The position numbers were made by a program, and so were the translations under genes. From Opisthocomus hoazin (lineage: Eukaryota > Chordata > Aves > Opisthocomiformes > Opisthocomidae), in NCBI RefSeq assembly GCF_030867145.1, contig NC_134422.1, positions 1,456,001 through 1,520,000 on the forward strand: 64,000 bases of DNA. The letters run 5' to 3'. The notes under the pieces are model-generated. The model was not told the DNA's origin, made no database searches, and saw only the letters and a list, made by a program, of their open reading frames with translations. Below, piece by piece: positions 36,572-47,503 of this stretch (position 1 is the first letter of the stretch; every line of letters begins with the position of its first letter).

Positions 36572-39500
36572 CTGGACCGGCAGCGAGGGGAGAGACAGGG
36601 AGACAGAGATCACTGCTGAGCAGGCGTCACCGAGTCACCCCGACGGCATCCCGCACCCCTGCCAGCGCTCCGCATCGCCCACCACCCCAGGCAAACCCCG
36701 GTCTGGCCACGAAACGGGTGGAAATTATCATTTCTAACGCACATCCGACTGCAACGGCAGCCCACCGGCGCGGGAGCACCGGGAAACCACCGGCCACCGA
36801 TACGAGCCATGGCCACCAGCCCTCAGCGTCACCCACCGGGAGGGGAAGACGAAGCCTTGCACGCCATCCCCTGCACAACCAGCGTGTCCAGAGCGGTGGG
36901 CTCAGACAAGGGGACGTCACCCCTCGAGGCACCCAAAACCCCCCAAAACCCGCGCTGCCACGCGGGTGGAAAGGGATTTTTTTTAACGGGAGCACAGTTG
37001 GGCTCCCAGGAAGAAGCGTAACCTTTCCTCTACCTTCTCCCCAGCTTCCATCCTCCCTGTCACCCGGCCCTGCTGTGCTACAGATGTTGCTGGGGGTGGG
37101 GGGGAGATGCTCCGTGGGGCAGGGACCAGCGCAGCCGTCACCTCCGGACCAGTGCTCCTACGAGTGATGCCGGCAGCTCCCAGCAAAACCCAGTCCCGCA
37201 TCCCCAGTAAAACGTGCGGCACCGGCAGCTGGGGAGGGTGGGAGGATGGCGGGTGCCCCCGGGGCCGAGGGGTGCAGCTACAGCCGAGCCCCCCGGGGCT
37301 GGAAGCCGAAACGCAAGCGGCAGCAGACAGAGCAAAACCGGATTATGCGCCTCGCTTAGGATTTGGTTTCTATTTTTAAAATTCTCCCCGGACGGTGGCG
37401 GGACCTGAAGGAGGTCTAATCCCCAGCCAACAGCCGTGTGCTTCACTGCCCGGAAGTTTCGGCTAAGAAACGTGCTCAAGTTTTTGTGTGTGAAAATTCA
37501 GATTTACCACACCTGATACATACCCCACTCCAGCACCTGATAAATACCCCACCCCGGCACCTGATTGATAAATACCCCATCCTGGCACCTGATTGATAAA
37601 TACCCCATCCTGGCACCCGACAAATACCCCACCCCAGCACCTGATTGATAAATACCCCATCCTGGCACCCGAATGATAAATACCCCACCCCGGCACCTGA
37701 TTTATAAATACCCCATCCTGGCTCCCAACAAATACCCCATCCCAGCATCTGATTGATAAATACCCCATCCTGGCACCCGAATGATAAATACCCCATCCCA
37801 GCACCCAATAAATACCCCATCCCAGCACCTGACAAACACCCCACCCCAGCACCTGATTGATAAATACCCCATCCTGGCACCCGAATGATAAATACCCCAT
37901 CCCAGCACCCAATAAATACCCCACCCCAGCACCTGATTGATAAATACCCCATCCTGGCACCCGAATGATAAATACCCCACCCCGGCACCTGATTGATAAA
38001 TACCCTATCCCAGCACCTCATAAATACCCTACCCCAGCACCCGACAAATACCCCACCCCGGCACCCAATAAATACCCCACCCCAGCACCTGATTGATAAA
38101 TACCCCATCCTGGCACCCGAATGATAAATACCCCATCCTGGCTCCCAACAAATACCCCATCCCAGCATCTGATTGATAAATATCCCATCCTGGCACCCGA
38201 ATGATAAATACCCCATCCCAGCACCTGACAAACACCCCACCCCAGCACCTGATTGATAAATACCCCATCCTGGCACCCGAATGATAAATACCCCATCCCA
38301 GCACCCAATAAATACCCCACCCCAGCATCTGATTGATAAATACCCTATCCCAGCACCTCATAAATACCCTACCCCGGCACCCGACAAATACCCCACCCCG
38401 GCACCCAATAAATACCCCACCCCGGCACCTGATTGATAAATACCCCATCCCGGCACCCAGTAAATACCCCACCCCAGCATCTGACTGATAAATACCCCAT
38501 CCCGGCACCCGACAAATACCCACCCCGGCACCCACCGCGCAGTTTTAGCTAACGACACCAGAGCCAAGCACCATCTAGAGCACGTCTGCACCCACATCCC
38601 GCCCGCAGGGTTTGGTTTGTTCTTTCTTCCAAGCGCAGCCGACTTCTCGACAGGGAGACAAGGGCGCAAGCGAAGCCCCGCGCAGCACCCGTCAGCAGGG
38701 CGAGGAGCAGCTCCTGGGAGGGGACCACCTCCCCCAGACACCCCACAGCTCTTCCAGGCCGTCAGAGCCCCCGCGGAGGCGAAGGCTTGGCCCACTTCTG
38801 GGTGACACTGTCACTCGGGGGACACCAAGACCCGTCCACCCCGCTCGGCTTCGGGACAGAGGAGCGCGGCGGCCGCGGGTCAGAGCCAACGAAACGCCCC
38901 GCGGGGCTGCTCACCCCCGGCTCCGTTGCGAGCGCTAACGGCTCGGGGAAGCCCTTCCCAGGCCCGGTGGTAAAACCGCTGCCAGCGCTGCTCCTCCGTC
39001 CTGGTCTTCGGTTCCCACCGCCACCGCCCGAAGCATCCCGCGGCGCTTCTCCGTGGGTGCCCTCCGAGGAACACCCCACGGTACCTGCCCCGGAATGTTA
39101 GTCCGGACCCACCGGCCAAACCCCCCCGTACCGAGGCACGGGAGAGGATGACAAAGCAGGGTGAACTATTATTTTGCAAAAAAAAAAAAAATCCTAATAA
39201 CTGACATCTTAACAGATGGGATAGCGATGAAAGAGGAGAAACGCGGTACCCAGGCTGCTGCCGCATCGCCACGATGCCACGGCCGCTGCGGCACCGGGGG
39301 GTCCCGCTCCCGCGGCTCCGACACGCTCCCACCGCTCGCCCGGGAGCTCACGGGGTTCCCGGGGAGCCCAGCACGCCCGGCACCGAAACCGGCTCTCCCA
39401 CGGCTGCCGCATCGCCGGGCTGCGAGGCCGGCCGCCCCGGGGGAGCGGAGACGCGGCCGGAGAGCCGAGCTGCGGCAGCGACGCTGTGGCACGGCCACCC

Positions 39501-41289
39501 CCCGGCTACGGGCAGCGTTCGGCCCGCGGCACGGCGCCAGGACGCGGACTCTTGGCTCTTCTGCTGCCCCAGCCAACACACCTTGAGCGACTCGTTCCGC
39601 TCGGTGCGACGCAGGGAGGAAAGCGCAGGGCTTCAAAGTTTCATTCAAGTTCTTCACCACCCTGGAAATCCGTTTTAAAAAGTGAATATGACAGCCTTTG
39701 TGCTAACTTGCCGCTTTCCAGGCTTTGGGTTTGGTTTTGTCCTCTGGTATGGTCTAAGCTCACCAGGCAAACAAAAAAAAAAATTATTAACGATCTATTG
39801 CGATTTCCAGCCTTGCACAGATTTTGCAAGCAGAACAACCTCTCACCAAACAGGCAGCATTTCAGCAGCAAACCCGTGAGGAGCCCTGCGATCACCTCCG
39901 CCCTCCCGGCTTTCCGGGAAGCTGCAACGGGGGTGACCCGCAAACCGGCGCGGGAGCACCCACGCAGCAATGCCCCCCCCTGCAAGCTTCTAGGTGCGCG
40001 GCAGCACCCCCGGATCAGAGATCGCCCTCCCCGCTGGCAGCTTATTTTTTTAAATTAAACTAAAGCTATAGCAAAATCGAACTAAACATCAATTTCCCGC
40101 ATCGTTTCCCCCCATCTTTTTCTTCTGGCCAGGAGGCCTGGCCAAGCCCCCCCCCCCAGCAGCCACGCGTCGGTCACCGCCGATCCCCGCGTCCGCACGA
40201 CAGCCGCCTTCCAGCCCCGCGTGCCTCTCCCCGTCCGCGCTCACAGCTCCGGCGTCGGAAGATGCCCCGGCGGGATGGCGGCCCCATCAGCAGGGCTTCC
40301 CCGCGCTCTTCCTCGCTCTTTTGAAAACCACCACAGAAACCTTCACCCCTGCGACCCCCCGCGCTGCAGACCCAGGAGAAAGGTTTCAGGTTCTGGCGAG
40401 GCCACGCTCGGTTCTGCGCTCCGACTTTTAAAATCCAACCCCTGGATACAAAAAGGGCTGTTTTCAGGATTTCCCATGGAAACGACCCATTTCGATCCGT
40501 TAAAGCTACGGAAGATGCACGCGACACGTGACCGCCCGACAAGCCGGCGCCCAAGGAGGGGTCACCGCGGTGATCTCCAAGCACCGGGTGACCACTTACC
40601 GGGCTAACCGCGTCCAGCTCACCCCTCCGAACGCCCGACGGGAGGGAGCAGCCAGCGATGGCCCCCACCAGGGAAAAGCGCTGATTATTCGGAAATAAAA
40701 GACCGGGAGCGCGTGCCGGCGGGTCAGCGGCAGCGAGCGCGTCTCCGCCGACGTCGGTCCCCAGCTCCAGCAACCCCCCTTGCGCAGCAGGAAGGGGATA
40801 AATGAAATTATGGGGATTCTTTAAATCCCTCCTCTCCCCCCCGCTCAGCGCGTCCCTACCCTGCCCTTGGCCACAGACCCCGGGGCTTAGTGTGTGGCAG
40901 GGGTCCCGCAGCCAAACACAGCGGCGATCCTGCCCAAGGAAACACCTATTTGGGCCAAAACACGGCAAATTCAGCAGCCTCCGAGCCAAACGCGATTTTT
41001 AAACCCCCGACCCCGGCGTTCTGCCTTCCATGAAGTTCAGGCAGCTTCTAAATAAAGTTCTGCCCGACCGCGCTCACCGAAGCTGACGGTGGCCGTGACC
41101 CAGCCGGTACAACCAGCCGGCCGAGAGCGAATCCGGCGGCCGAGCCCGGACAGCATCGCGGGGACACGGAGGACGGAGCGAGGGGGTGGCCAAGCTCTCC
41201 TGCCGAGGGGCCACCAGCTCCGGCGCAGCGCCGAGGTGGGGACATCCCCGATGGGGTGGGGAACGGGCATCGTGGGGGTCCGCACTTAC
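36572..41289 (-). other. KCNJ3: KCNJ3 intron 1
   Basis: The 4,718-base intron lies between a GTAAGT donor and a CAG acceptor, both phase 0. It is GC-rich and holds the minisatellite at 37497-38535 but no CR1 copy, in contrast to intron 2. No other gene is recognised in it. Long open frames between 38600 and 41000 have no family signature. Confidence 0.9.
37497..38535. repeat. Modular 28/24-bp minisatellite
   Basis: Units are built on the theme CACCTGATTGATAAATACCCCATCCTGG (28 bases, broken here into CACCTGATTGATAAAT and ACCCCATCCTGG). Alternates are a second 28-base form with CACCCGAATGATAAAT and 24-base forms with CACCCAATAAAT or CACCTGACAAAC. Blocks of several units recur in the same order, so there is higher-order structure. 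The Gly/Tyr/Ile-rich minus-strand frames are repeat by-products. Confidence 0.95.
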
Positions 41290-41967
41290 TTTGAGCAGCT
41301 TGCAGCGGATCTGTGCCGAGACCATGTGGCTGTTGCGGAGGTTGCCCACCCGGAACATGAGGGTGAGCTTGCCGTCGCGCATGGAGATGGCGGCGTGCTC
41401 GCTGAACATCAGCGTCTCGGCCCGCTTCTTGGGCTGGGACATCTTGATGAACATGCAGCCGATGAGGAAGGCGTCCACGATGGAGCCCAGGATGGACTGG
41501 AAGAGGAAGAGGATGATGCCCTCGGGGCACTTGTCCGTGATGTAGCGGTACCCGTAGCCGATGGTGGCCTCGGTCTCGATGAAGAAGAGGAAGGCGGAGG
41601 GGAAGTTGTAGACGTTGGCCACGCAGGGGGTGTAGCTGTCGTCGTGCGCCTTGTTCAGGTCCCCCCGCATGTAGGCGATCACCCACCACATGGAAGCCAT
41701 GAAGAGCCAGGCCACCGTGTAGGTGAGGACGAAGATGAAGAGGTTCCAGCGCCACTTGAGGTCCACCAGCGTGGTGAAGAGGTCCGACAGGTACCGGCTG
41801 GTCTCGCCGCCCAGGTTGCCGTGCTGCACGTTGCACCGCCCGTTCTTGTCCACGAAGCGCTGCCGCTTCCCCCGCGGGGCCGCCCGGGGCGGCGGCAGCC
41901 CCCCGCCGCTGGCCGACGTGCTCACCACCTGGTAGTCGTCCCCCAGCTTCCGCCGCAGCGCCGACAT
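41290..41967 (-). CDS. KCNJ3: KCNJ3 first coding exon (GIRK1/Kir3.1 channel pore)
   Basis: It encodes residues 1-226 of a G-protein-gated inward-rectifier K+ channel subunit of the plasma membrane, active in neurons and atrium as a heteromer with other GIRK subunits. The cytoplasmic N terminus is residues 1-75, membrane helix M1 about 77-99, the pore loop about 120-141 with filter TIGYG (GYG 137-139), and M2 about 150-173. Phe129 in the pore helix and Asp165 in M2 match the GIRK1-specific Phe137 and Asp173 of mammals. KKRAETL after M2 is the usual PIP2-contact region. The start (MSALRRK) was chosen by homology and has A at -3. The frame stays open upstream, but only through CpG-island sequence. 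The N-terminal linker is about 8 residues shorter than in mammals, and the NYT glycosylation site before TPCV is SYT here. The donor is GTAAGT, phase 0. Confidence 0.98.
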
Positions 41968-42620
41968 GCTCCGCGCCGCCCCGCGCCGCCCGGCCCGGCC
42001 CGCCGAGCCCGGAGGAGCCCGGAGGAGCCCGGCCCCGCCCGGCCCCGCCGCTCTGCGGCCGCGGAGCCTCCGCGCTGCGCGGCCGCCACCCACGCCGAGC
42101 CGGCGGCGGGGGCGGCCCCGGGCGGGGCGACGCCGGCCCCGCCCTCCGCCTCCGAGCACCGCCCTCCGCCCCGCCCCGAGCACCGCCCTCCGCCCCGCCC
42201 CTCCGCCCCGCCCTCCGCCCCGCCTCCGAGCACCGCCCTCCGCCCCGCCCCCGAGCACCGCCCTCCGCCCCGCCCCCGAGCACCGCCCTCCGCCCCGCCT
42301 ACCTCCCCGCCCCGAGCACCGCCCTCCGCCCCGCCCACCTCCCCGCCCCGAGCACCGCCCCCCGCCCCGCCCCGAGCACCGCCCTCCGCCCCGCCCCGCC
42401 CCGCCCGGCCCCCTCCGCGCGTCCCTGCGCTTCCTCACCCTCACCGTTCTCTGCCTCCGCCCCCCCCCACCCCGGGTCTCCCTCCGCTCTTCCTCCTCCT
42501 GCTCATCCTCCTCGTCCTCCTCCTCCTCCCCGCCGCGGAGCCCCGCGCAGCCGTCCGGGGTGCGGACAGCGGGGATGGGACGAGGGAGGGAGGGCGCCCC
42601 GGCCCCCGCCTGTTTCCTTT
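41968..42620 (-). promoter_or_regulatory. KCNJ3: KCNJ3 CpG island, 5' UTR and promoter region
   Basis: Sequence just upstream of the KCNJ3 start codon is extremely GC- and CpG-rich, continuing the CpG island that covers exon 1. It contains many CCGCCC and CCCCGCC elements of the Sp1/KLF-binding type. No TATA box is evident, which fits a CpG-island promoter. The transcription start cannot be placed from sequence alone. Confidence 0.7.
42150..42410. repeat. GC-rich tandem repeat in the KCNJ3 promoter
   Basis: About ten irregular units of GAGCACCGCCCTCCGCCCCGCC with variable CCGCCC spacers. The Arg/Gly/Ala-rich frames on both strands over this block are artefacts. It lies 180-440 bases upstream of the start codon. 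Confidence 0.9.
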
Positions 42621-42624
42621 TCTT

Positions 42625-43175
42625 TTGATTTTTGTCTGTATTAGTTTTATTTTCAGTTTTTTTATCATTTTTATTAATTTTTATTAATTTTTAGTATTTT
42701 TAGTAATTTATTTTTAATATTTTTATTTTTTTATTCTATTATTTTTATTAATTTTTTTATTATTCTACTATATTTACTAATTTTATTATTTTTATTAATT
42801 TTTATTGATTTTTCTTATTTTTGCTATTTTAATTTTAATTTTACTTTTTATTATTTTTAATTTGTATTATTTTTATCATTTTAATTTTTTATTATTTTTT
42901 ATTTTTATTATTTTATTATTTAATTTTAGTTGTTTTATTTTTGTTTTAAATTGTATTATTTTAATTTTATTTTAAATTTTTTTTTAGTATTCTTAAATTT
43001 TTATTATTTTTTACTTTTATTATTTTATTATTTAATTTTATTTGTTTAATTGTTTTATTTTTATTTTTATTTATTATTTTAATTTTATTTTAAAAATTTT
43101 ATTATTTTATTATTTTTAAATTTTTATTATTTTATTTATGTTATTTTTATTTATATTTTGATTTTATTTTCCCCC
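42625..43175. repeat. T/A-only low-complexity tract
   Basis: About 550 bases of ATTTTTATTTTA-type sequence with very little G or C. It begins directly at the upstream edge of the KCNJ3 CpG island and ends abruptly at CCCCCCGTGCC. Confidence 0.97.
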
Positions 43176-44138
43176 CGTGCCACAGCAGAGCAGCGCTGAC
43201 AGCACGCAGCGGGGCGGGGCAGGGCTGCTCCACCCTCCGGTCCCTTCACTTCGCCCCGTGGTGGCTGGAGGAAAATCGCGGAGAGCAACCGAACGGGCAG
43301 GGAGGGCCGACGGTCCGCGGCGTTAATGAACGCCTTTTAATCAGAGCCAGAACTCTGCAAGGCGGAGGCGGGAAGCCGGGCGTTCGGCGGGGTGCGGGGC
43401 AGAGCCGGGTGGTGCGGGGCGGGGGCTGGTTCCCCGCGCAGGGGCGCGGTGGCCGGCGGGGAGCTCTGCGTGTCACCGGCCGGCGGAGTCAGACACATTT
43501 TCAGGCTGAGAGCAGGAAAAAAAACCAAACCCCCAAGCTGGAAACTGCATCCCGGGTCGGGTGGGTGCGTGGCCAGCGGGGGTTTGGCGTCGTCCCCACG
43601 GCCGCCGGGCGGGTTGGGCTGCACCAATTACCGCCTTTCTGCGAGAGCTTTAATTAAAGTTTCACACCAGCAAACCCAGCAAGCTTTGATCCCCCCAGTA
43701 CTTTCCTCCCGCGACCCGTTTCGGCGGGTCCTGGTGCTTCTCCTCCCAGGCCCTTCCTCCTCGCCCGCTCCTCCTCCCCATGCCCCGGGACTCGGTGCCA
43801 AGAGGCTGCGCACCAAAAATCGGCGTTTTTTCGGCTGCTGCTCGCGCTGCGACGCGCGGTCGCGCCTGGTGCGACGTGGGCAAGGGCTTTGTCTGCTCAG
43901 TCACAACGTTACGGCGAGAGAGTGACAGCGGGCTGAGGGGAGCTATTTCCTGCTAATTACTGAAATTAAACCCAAAATTATTACTGCTTTCGGGGAGACA
44001 GGCGCATTGACAACGCGCCTGTGCTGTCACCCGTGGAGAGGCAGGGGAATCACGGGAGTGGAGAGGAGAAAGACGGGACAGAGATGTCCTTCGGCGTAGG
44101 CGTGAGCTTGGGGACAGGGACGCTCTGCTGTCGAGCAC
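43176..44138. other. Intergenic GC-rich DNA, nothing recognised
   Basis: The high CpG content continues to about 43900. No gene recognised. Confidence 0.5.
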
Positions 44139-44675
44139 AGAATCACAGAATCCCAGCATGGTCAGTACATGGCTTGGGGTGGACCTGCTGGAGAGCAGCT
44201 CTGCGGAGAGGGACTGGGAGTGCTGGGGGACGACAGGGTGACCATGAGCCAGCAGCGTGCCCTGGGTGCCCAGAAGGCCAATGGGATCCTGGGGTGCATG
44301 AGGAGGAGTGTGGGCAGCAGGGCGAGGGAGGTTCTCCTTCCCCTCTGCTCTGCCCTAGTGAGGCCCCATCTGCAGTGCTGTGTCCAGTTCTGGGCTCCCC
44401 AGTTCCAGAAAGATGAGGAGCTACTGGAGAGAGTCCAGCGGAGGGCTACGAGGATGAGGAGGGGACTGGAGCATCTCTGCTACGAGGAGAGGCTGAGGGA
44501 GCTGGGCTTGTTCAGCCTGGAGAAGAGAAGGCTGCGAGGGGACCTTAGAAATGCCTCGTTTTTGCAGGAAGCACGGGGTGATATGTGCTGCCCACACTCC
44601 TCCTAATGCACCCCAGGACCCCATTGGCCTTCTGGGCACCCAGGGCACGCTGCTGGCTCATGGTCAACCTTTCGA
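44139..44675. mobile_element. Rearranged CR1 LINE with inverted segments
   Basis: Three parts are joined. 44139-44161 is the reverse complement of a CR1 3' end. 44162-44558 is a plus-oriented ORF2 segment (GVDLLES-like region to GDLRNAS). After about 24 filler bases, 44583-44675 is a minus-oriented ORF2 segment. The last part repeats 44226-44320 in inverted form with only about three differences, and both share a CCCAGAAG variant. Confidence 0.93.
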
Positions 44676-46417
44676 CGCGCTGCTGGCCGTGCCGAGCTCG
44701 CCTCGCCGCGGACGGAGCTCCTGCACGAAGAGGGCAGGGTTGGTCGCTGGAGGAGCCGTCGGGTTGCCCCGAGCACGTCGTCAGAGCTGTTGGTTTCACG
44801 GCGGTGCTTTGCCTCGGCACCGAGGAACTTGGGGTTCAGTGATCAACGCCCACCTGCTGCTTTCTTCTCCTCGGGTCACACACAGACCAACACCCACAGC
44901 GGAAAAAAAATGAAAATCAGGTGTTTCTTCACACGCTGCACATGCAAAACCCCTTTCTGACAGGGTGTCGGGGAAGCTAAAAAATGTACCTGGGTTCAAT
45001 AAGCAACCGGGGAAACCCGATGAAGGCCCGTCCCGGAGCGGCGGGCGCGCAGACGCCGTCTCCGATCGTTGCCCCGGGGCGCAGGGGCCGGATGCTCTGT
45101 CAGCGTTTGGGAGAACTTCCCCCAGATCCCGTTCCTCCTGCTCCTCCCTGCCTAGGAGTCCTCACCCCCGAGGTGAGGTGGGGACCGCCGTGTCCCGCCC
45201 TGACATGCACGAGCCTCGCACGGGTGCTTTTTTTTCACGTTTTGAACCCAAAATAGTCGGGAGGAGAAGCGGTGGCAGAACACCACTCACCGAGGAGGAA
45301 GATGGAATTGCTCCGGGAAGACGCAGCGCTGGATGTAAATACGCTAATGACCCGAAAGCATCACCAGATCCCCGTTTCCTCCAGCGCGCTGTGCTTTAAC
45401 CTCCCTCCTAAATCAAAATTATGATCTCGCCGAGCCCATTTTTGACAGCCATTATGGTTCCTGAAATATCTTCTTTCCTGTAAAAAGTGCAGTGTCTTTT
45501 GGGCAAGTTCTTGGAAAGCTGCCGCCGGTGCCTCCGCCGAGATGCAGAGGCTCGGGGCTGGCCTGGGGAGATTTAATGGGCGAGCGTCTGCAGCAGCTGC
45601 TCTTGGTTCCAGGTGAAGCCACAGATGAAGGAGGTGTAAGCAGGGTTATTAAATTTACAGACAACACCAACTGTAGAGGCAGCGCAAGAAGAGCGAGGAC
45701 AAAACTAGGATTTAAAATGCTTTGACGAACGGAAACAGTCATTTGGAATTTTAAAAAGAAGTGCAATGCAGTAAGAAGACATTCAAAGGCCTGGGGAGGA
45801 ATGAGCGCGTTCAAACTGACTCCGGGAAAGGAAGGAGTGGCCACCATAGTGTCCTAAAAGACAGACAGCACGGCACATACTTACAACTAACTCAAGTCTA
45901 GAGCAATGGTTCACCGAGATGCACGGGTAAAGCTGGCAGGTTACAGAAAAATACAGCTCTGTTGATGAGAAAATGAAATCAATCTTCATTTCAGATAAAC
46001 AGAGCAGAAACGCAGCAAACATCGTTTTCTACAGGGAATAGATGGCTATTAGCTGGAGACAAGCACTCAGTCTCTAAATTTCCCATCTGTGCTATTAGCA
46101 AACTAGCATTTTCCCCATTTTTCCTATAAAACAAGTGTAAATCATGACAAGAAAACGCTGTTGCTGTCAGACACCGTTACTGGGGCTGGAAAAGATTTTC
46201 CCTCCTGTGGTCTGGCGGGCAGGCTGCGGCTCAGCCAAGAGCACCGACCTGCCCGGTCCAGAGGCAAAACCCTGCTGCGCTGCCCGTGGGAAGGGGAAAA
46301 GCCAACAAACGCCAACAAAAACCCTCTGGAGATGGTTCTTTCCCTGTTCTGAAGATGTGACCGTGAGTTCAATAAGAAAAAAAAAATTAATATTTTAGTA
46401 TTTTGGTCTGAATTGGT
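44676..46417. other. Intergenic DNA, nothing recognised
   Basis: A weak KFTDNTN-like frame near 45650 could be a very old LINE remnant but is not convincing. Confidence 0.45.
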
Positions 46418-46459
46418 CAGGCAGTTGGACCAGATGATCGTTGTAGGTCTTTGCCAGCT
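46418..46459 (+). mobile_element. CR1 LINE, terminal 3' remnant
   Basis: GGCAGTTGGACCAGATGATC followed by TTGTAGGTCTTTGCCAGCTT matches the end of an old CR1. The 3' terminal repeat then passes directly into the TTCTC array. Confidence 0.75.
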
Positions 46460-46785
46460 TCTCTTCTCTTCTCTTCTCTTCTCTTCTCTTCTCTTCTCTT
46501 CTCTTCTCTTCTCTTCTCTTCTCTTCTCTTCTCTTCTCTTCTCTTCTTCTCTTCTCTTCTCTTCTCTTCTCTTCTCTTCTCTTCTCTTCTCTTCTCTTCT
46601 CTTCTCTTCTCTTCTCTTCTCTTCTCTTCCCTTCTCTTCTCTCTTCTCTTCTCTCTTCTCTTCTCTCTTCTCTTCGCTTCCTCTTCTCTTCGCTTCCTCT
46701 TCTCTTCGCTTCTCTTCCTCTTCCCTTCCTCTTCTCCTCTCTTCTCCTCTCTTCTCCTCTCTTCTCTCTCCTATCCTGTCCTGTC
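46458..46785. repeat. (TTCTC)n microsatellite, about 65 units
   Basis: A long array of the pentamer (CTTCT on one phase, GAGAA/AGAGA on the other strand) with imperfect units toward the right end. It borders a CR1 3' end. Ser/Leu/Phe and Arg/Glu/Lys-rich frames over it are artefacts. Confidence 0.98.
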
Positions 46786-47449
46786 CTTATGTGTTTTCCT
46801 GGTTTCAGTTTCAGTGTGAAGACAAGCAGCCTGGAGGAGACCCCAAGACGCAGGGAAGCACCCAGGCGACCAGAAGAGCCTGAGAGATGCTTGCGGGACC
46901 TCAGGGACAACGCCAAGGGCGAACACCAGAAACGGCGGCAGAAGGCGAGGGCAGGAGCCCTGCTCCTGCGGGAGCCCAGCGGTGTGGCAGCGGTCACTGT
47001 GGCCTCCCGTTCCCGCTGCCGGGCTCCCGCACGCCCTCCAACCTTCCACCACTCGTCCTCAAGTTTGAAAGACACAACGGTGACATTTGATGGAACAAAA
47101 AGATTCACACAGGCCACAAAGAGACAAAAAAGTGTATGTTGTTCCAGCTCTTTGACTTCCCTTATAAATATTTTTTCAAAGTTACAGTGCCAGACAGCTG
47201 ACCCTAGGTCATTCGCAGGCTTTTATGAGCTTCCTATTTGAAGTCTCAAGCCATTAATTCTTCCCCAAATAAACTCACACCTTGCGAAAATGTGCAGTTA
47301 GTTCTGTTTCTGCTGGAATGTAGGCAGCTAAAAATATACCCAATTATTTCAGCTCGAAATGTCAGCACAGACAGGTCCAGAAATTCTTCCCTTCCCGTCA
47401 CATCTTAAATAACCTAGCCGAGGTCTCCTTTTGGGAAGAAAGTTTTATT
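46786..47449. other. Intergenic DNA, nothing recognised
   Basis: No gene or repeat recognised. Confidence 0.5.
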
Positions 47450-47503
47450 TGCCCCACAGAGGTCCCCTCCAACCCCTGCCATGCTGGCAGTCTGTGATTC
47501 TGT
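47450..47503 (+). mobile_element. CR1 LINE, terminal 3' remnant
   Basis: CCCACAGAGGTCCCCTCCAA to GTGATTCTGTCC is the last ~50 bases of a CR1. Nothing of ORF2 remains. Confidence 0.85.

Noticed and set aside
41048..42444. Long Gly/Arg/Pro-rich frames over the KCNJ3 exon and CpG island on both strands
   Set aside because: They are shadow frames of the KCNJ3 exon and of the GC-rich tandem repeat. Only the frame with MSALRRK matches a known family.
45600..45725. KFTDNTN-like frame reminiscent of the LINE FADDTK motif
   Set aside because: Only a few residues are alike, and no neighbouring RT motifs can be followed.
46395..47117. Arg/Glu/Lys-rich frame (240 codons) that could look like a nuclear protein
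   Set aside because: It is the translation of the TTCTC microsatellite plus flanking DNA.
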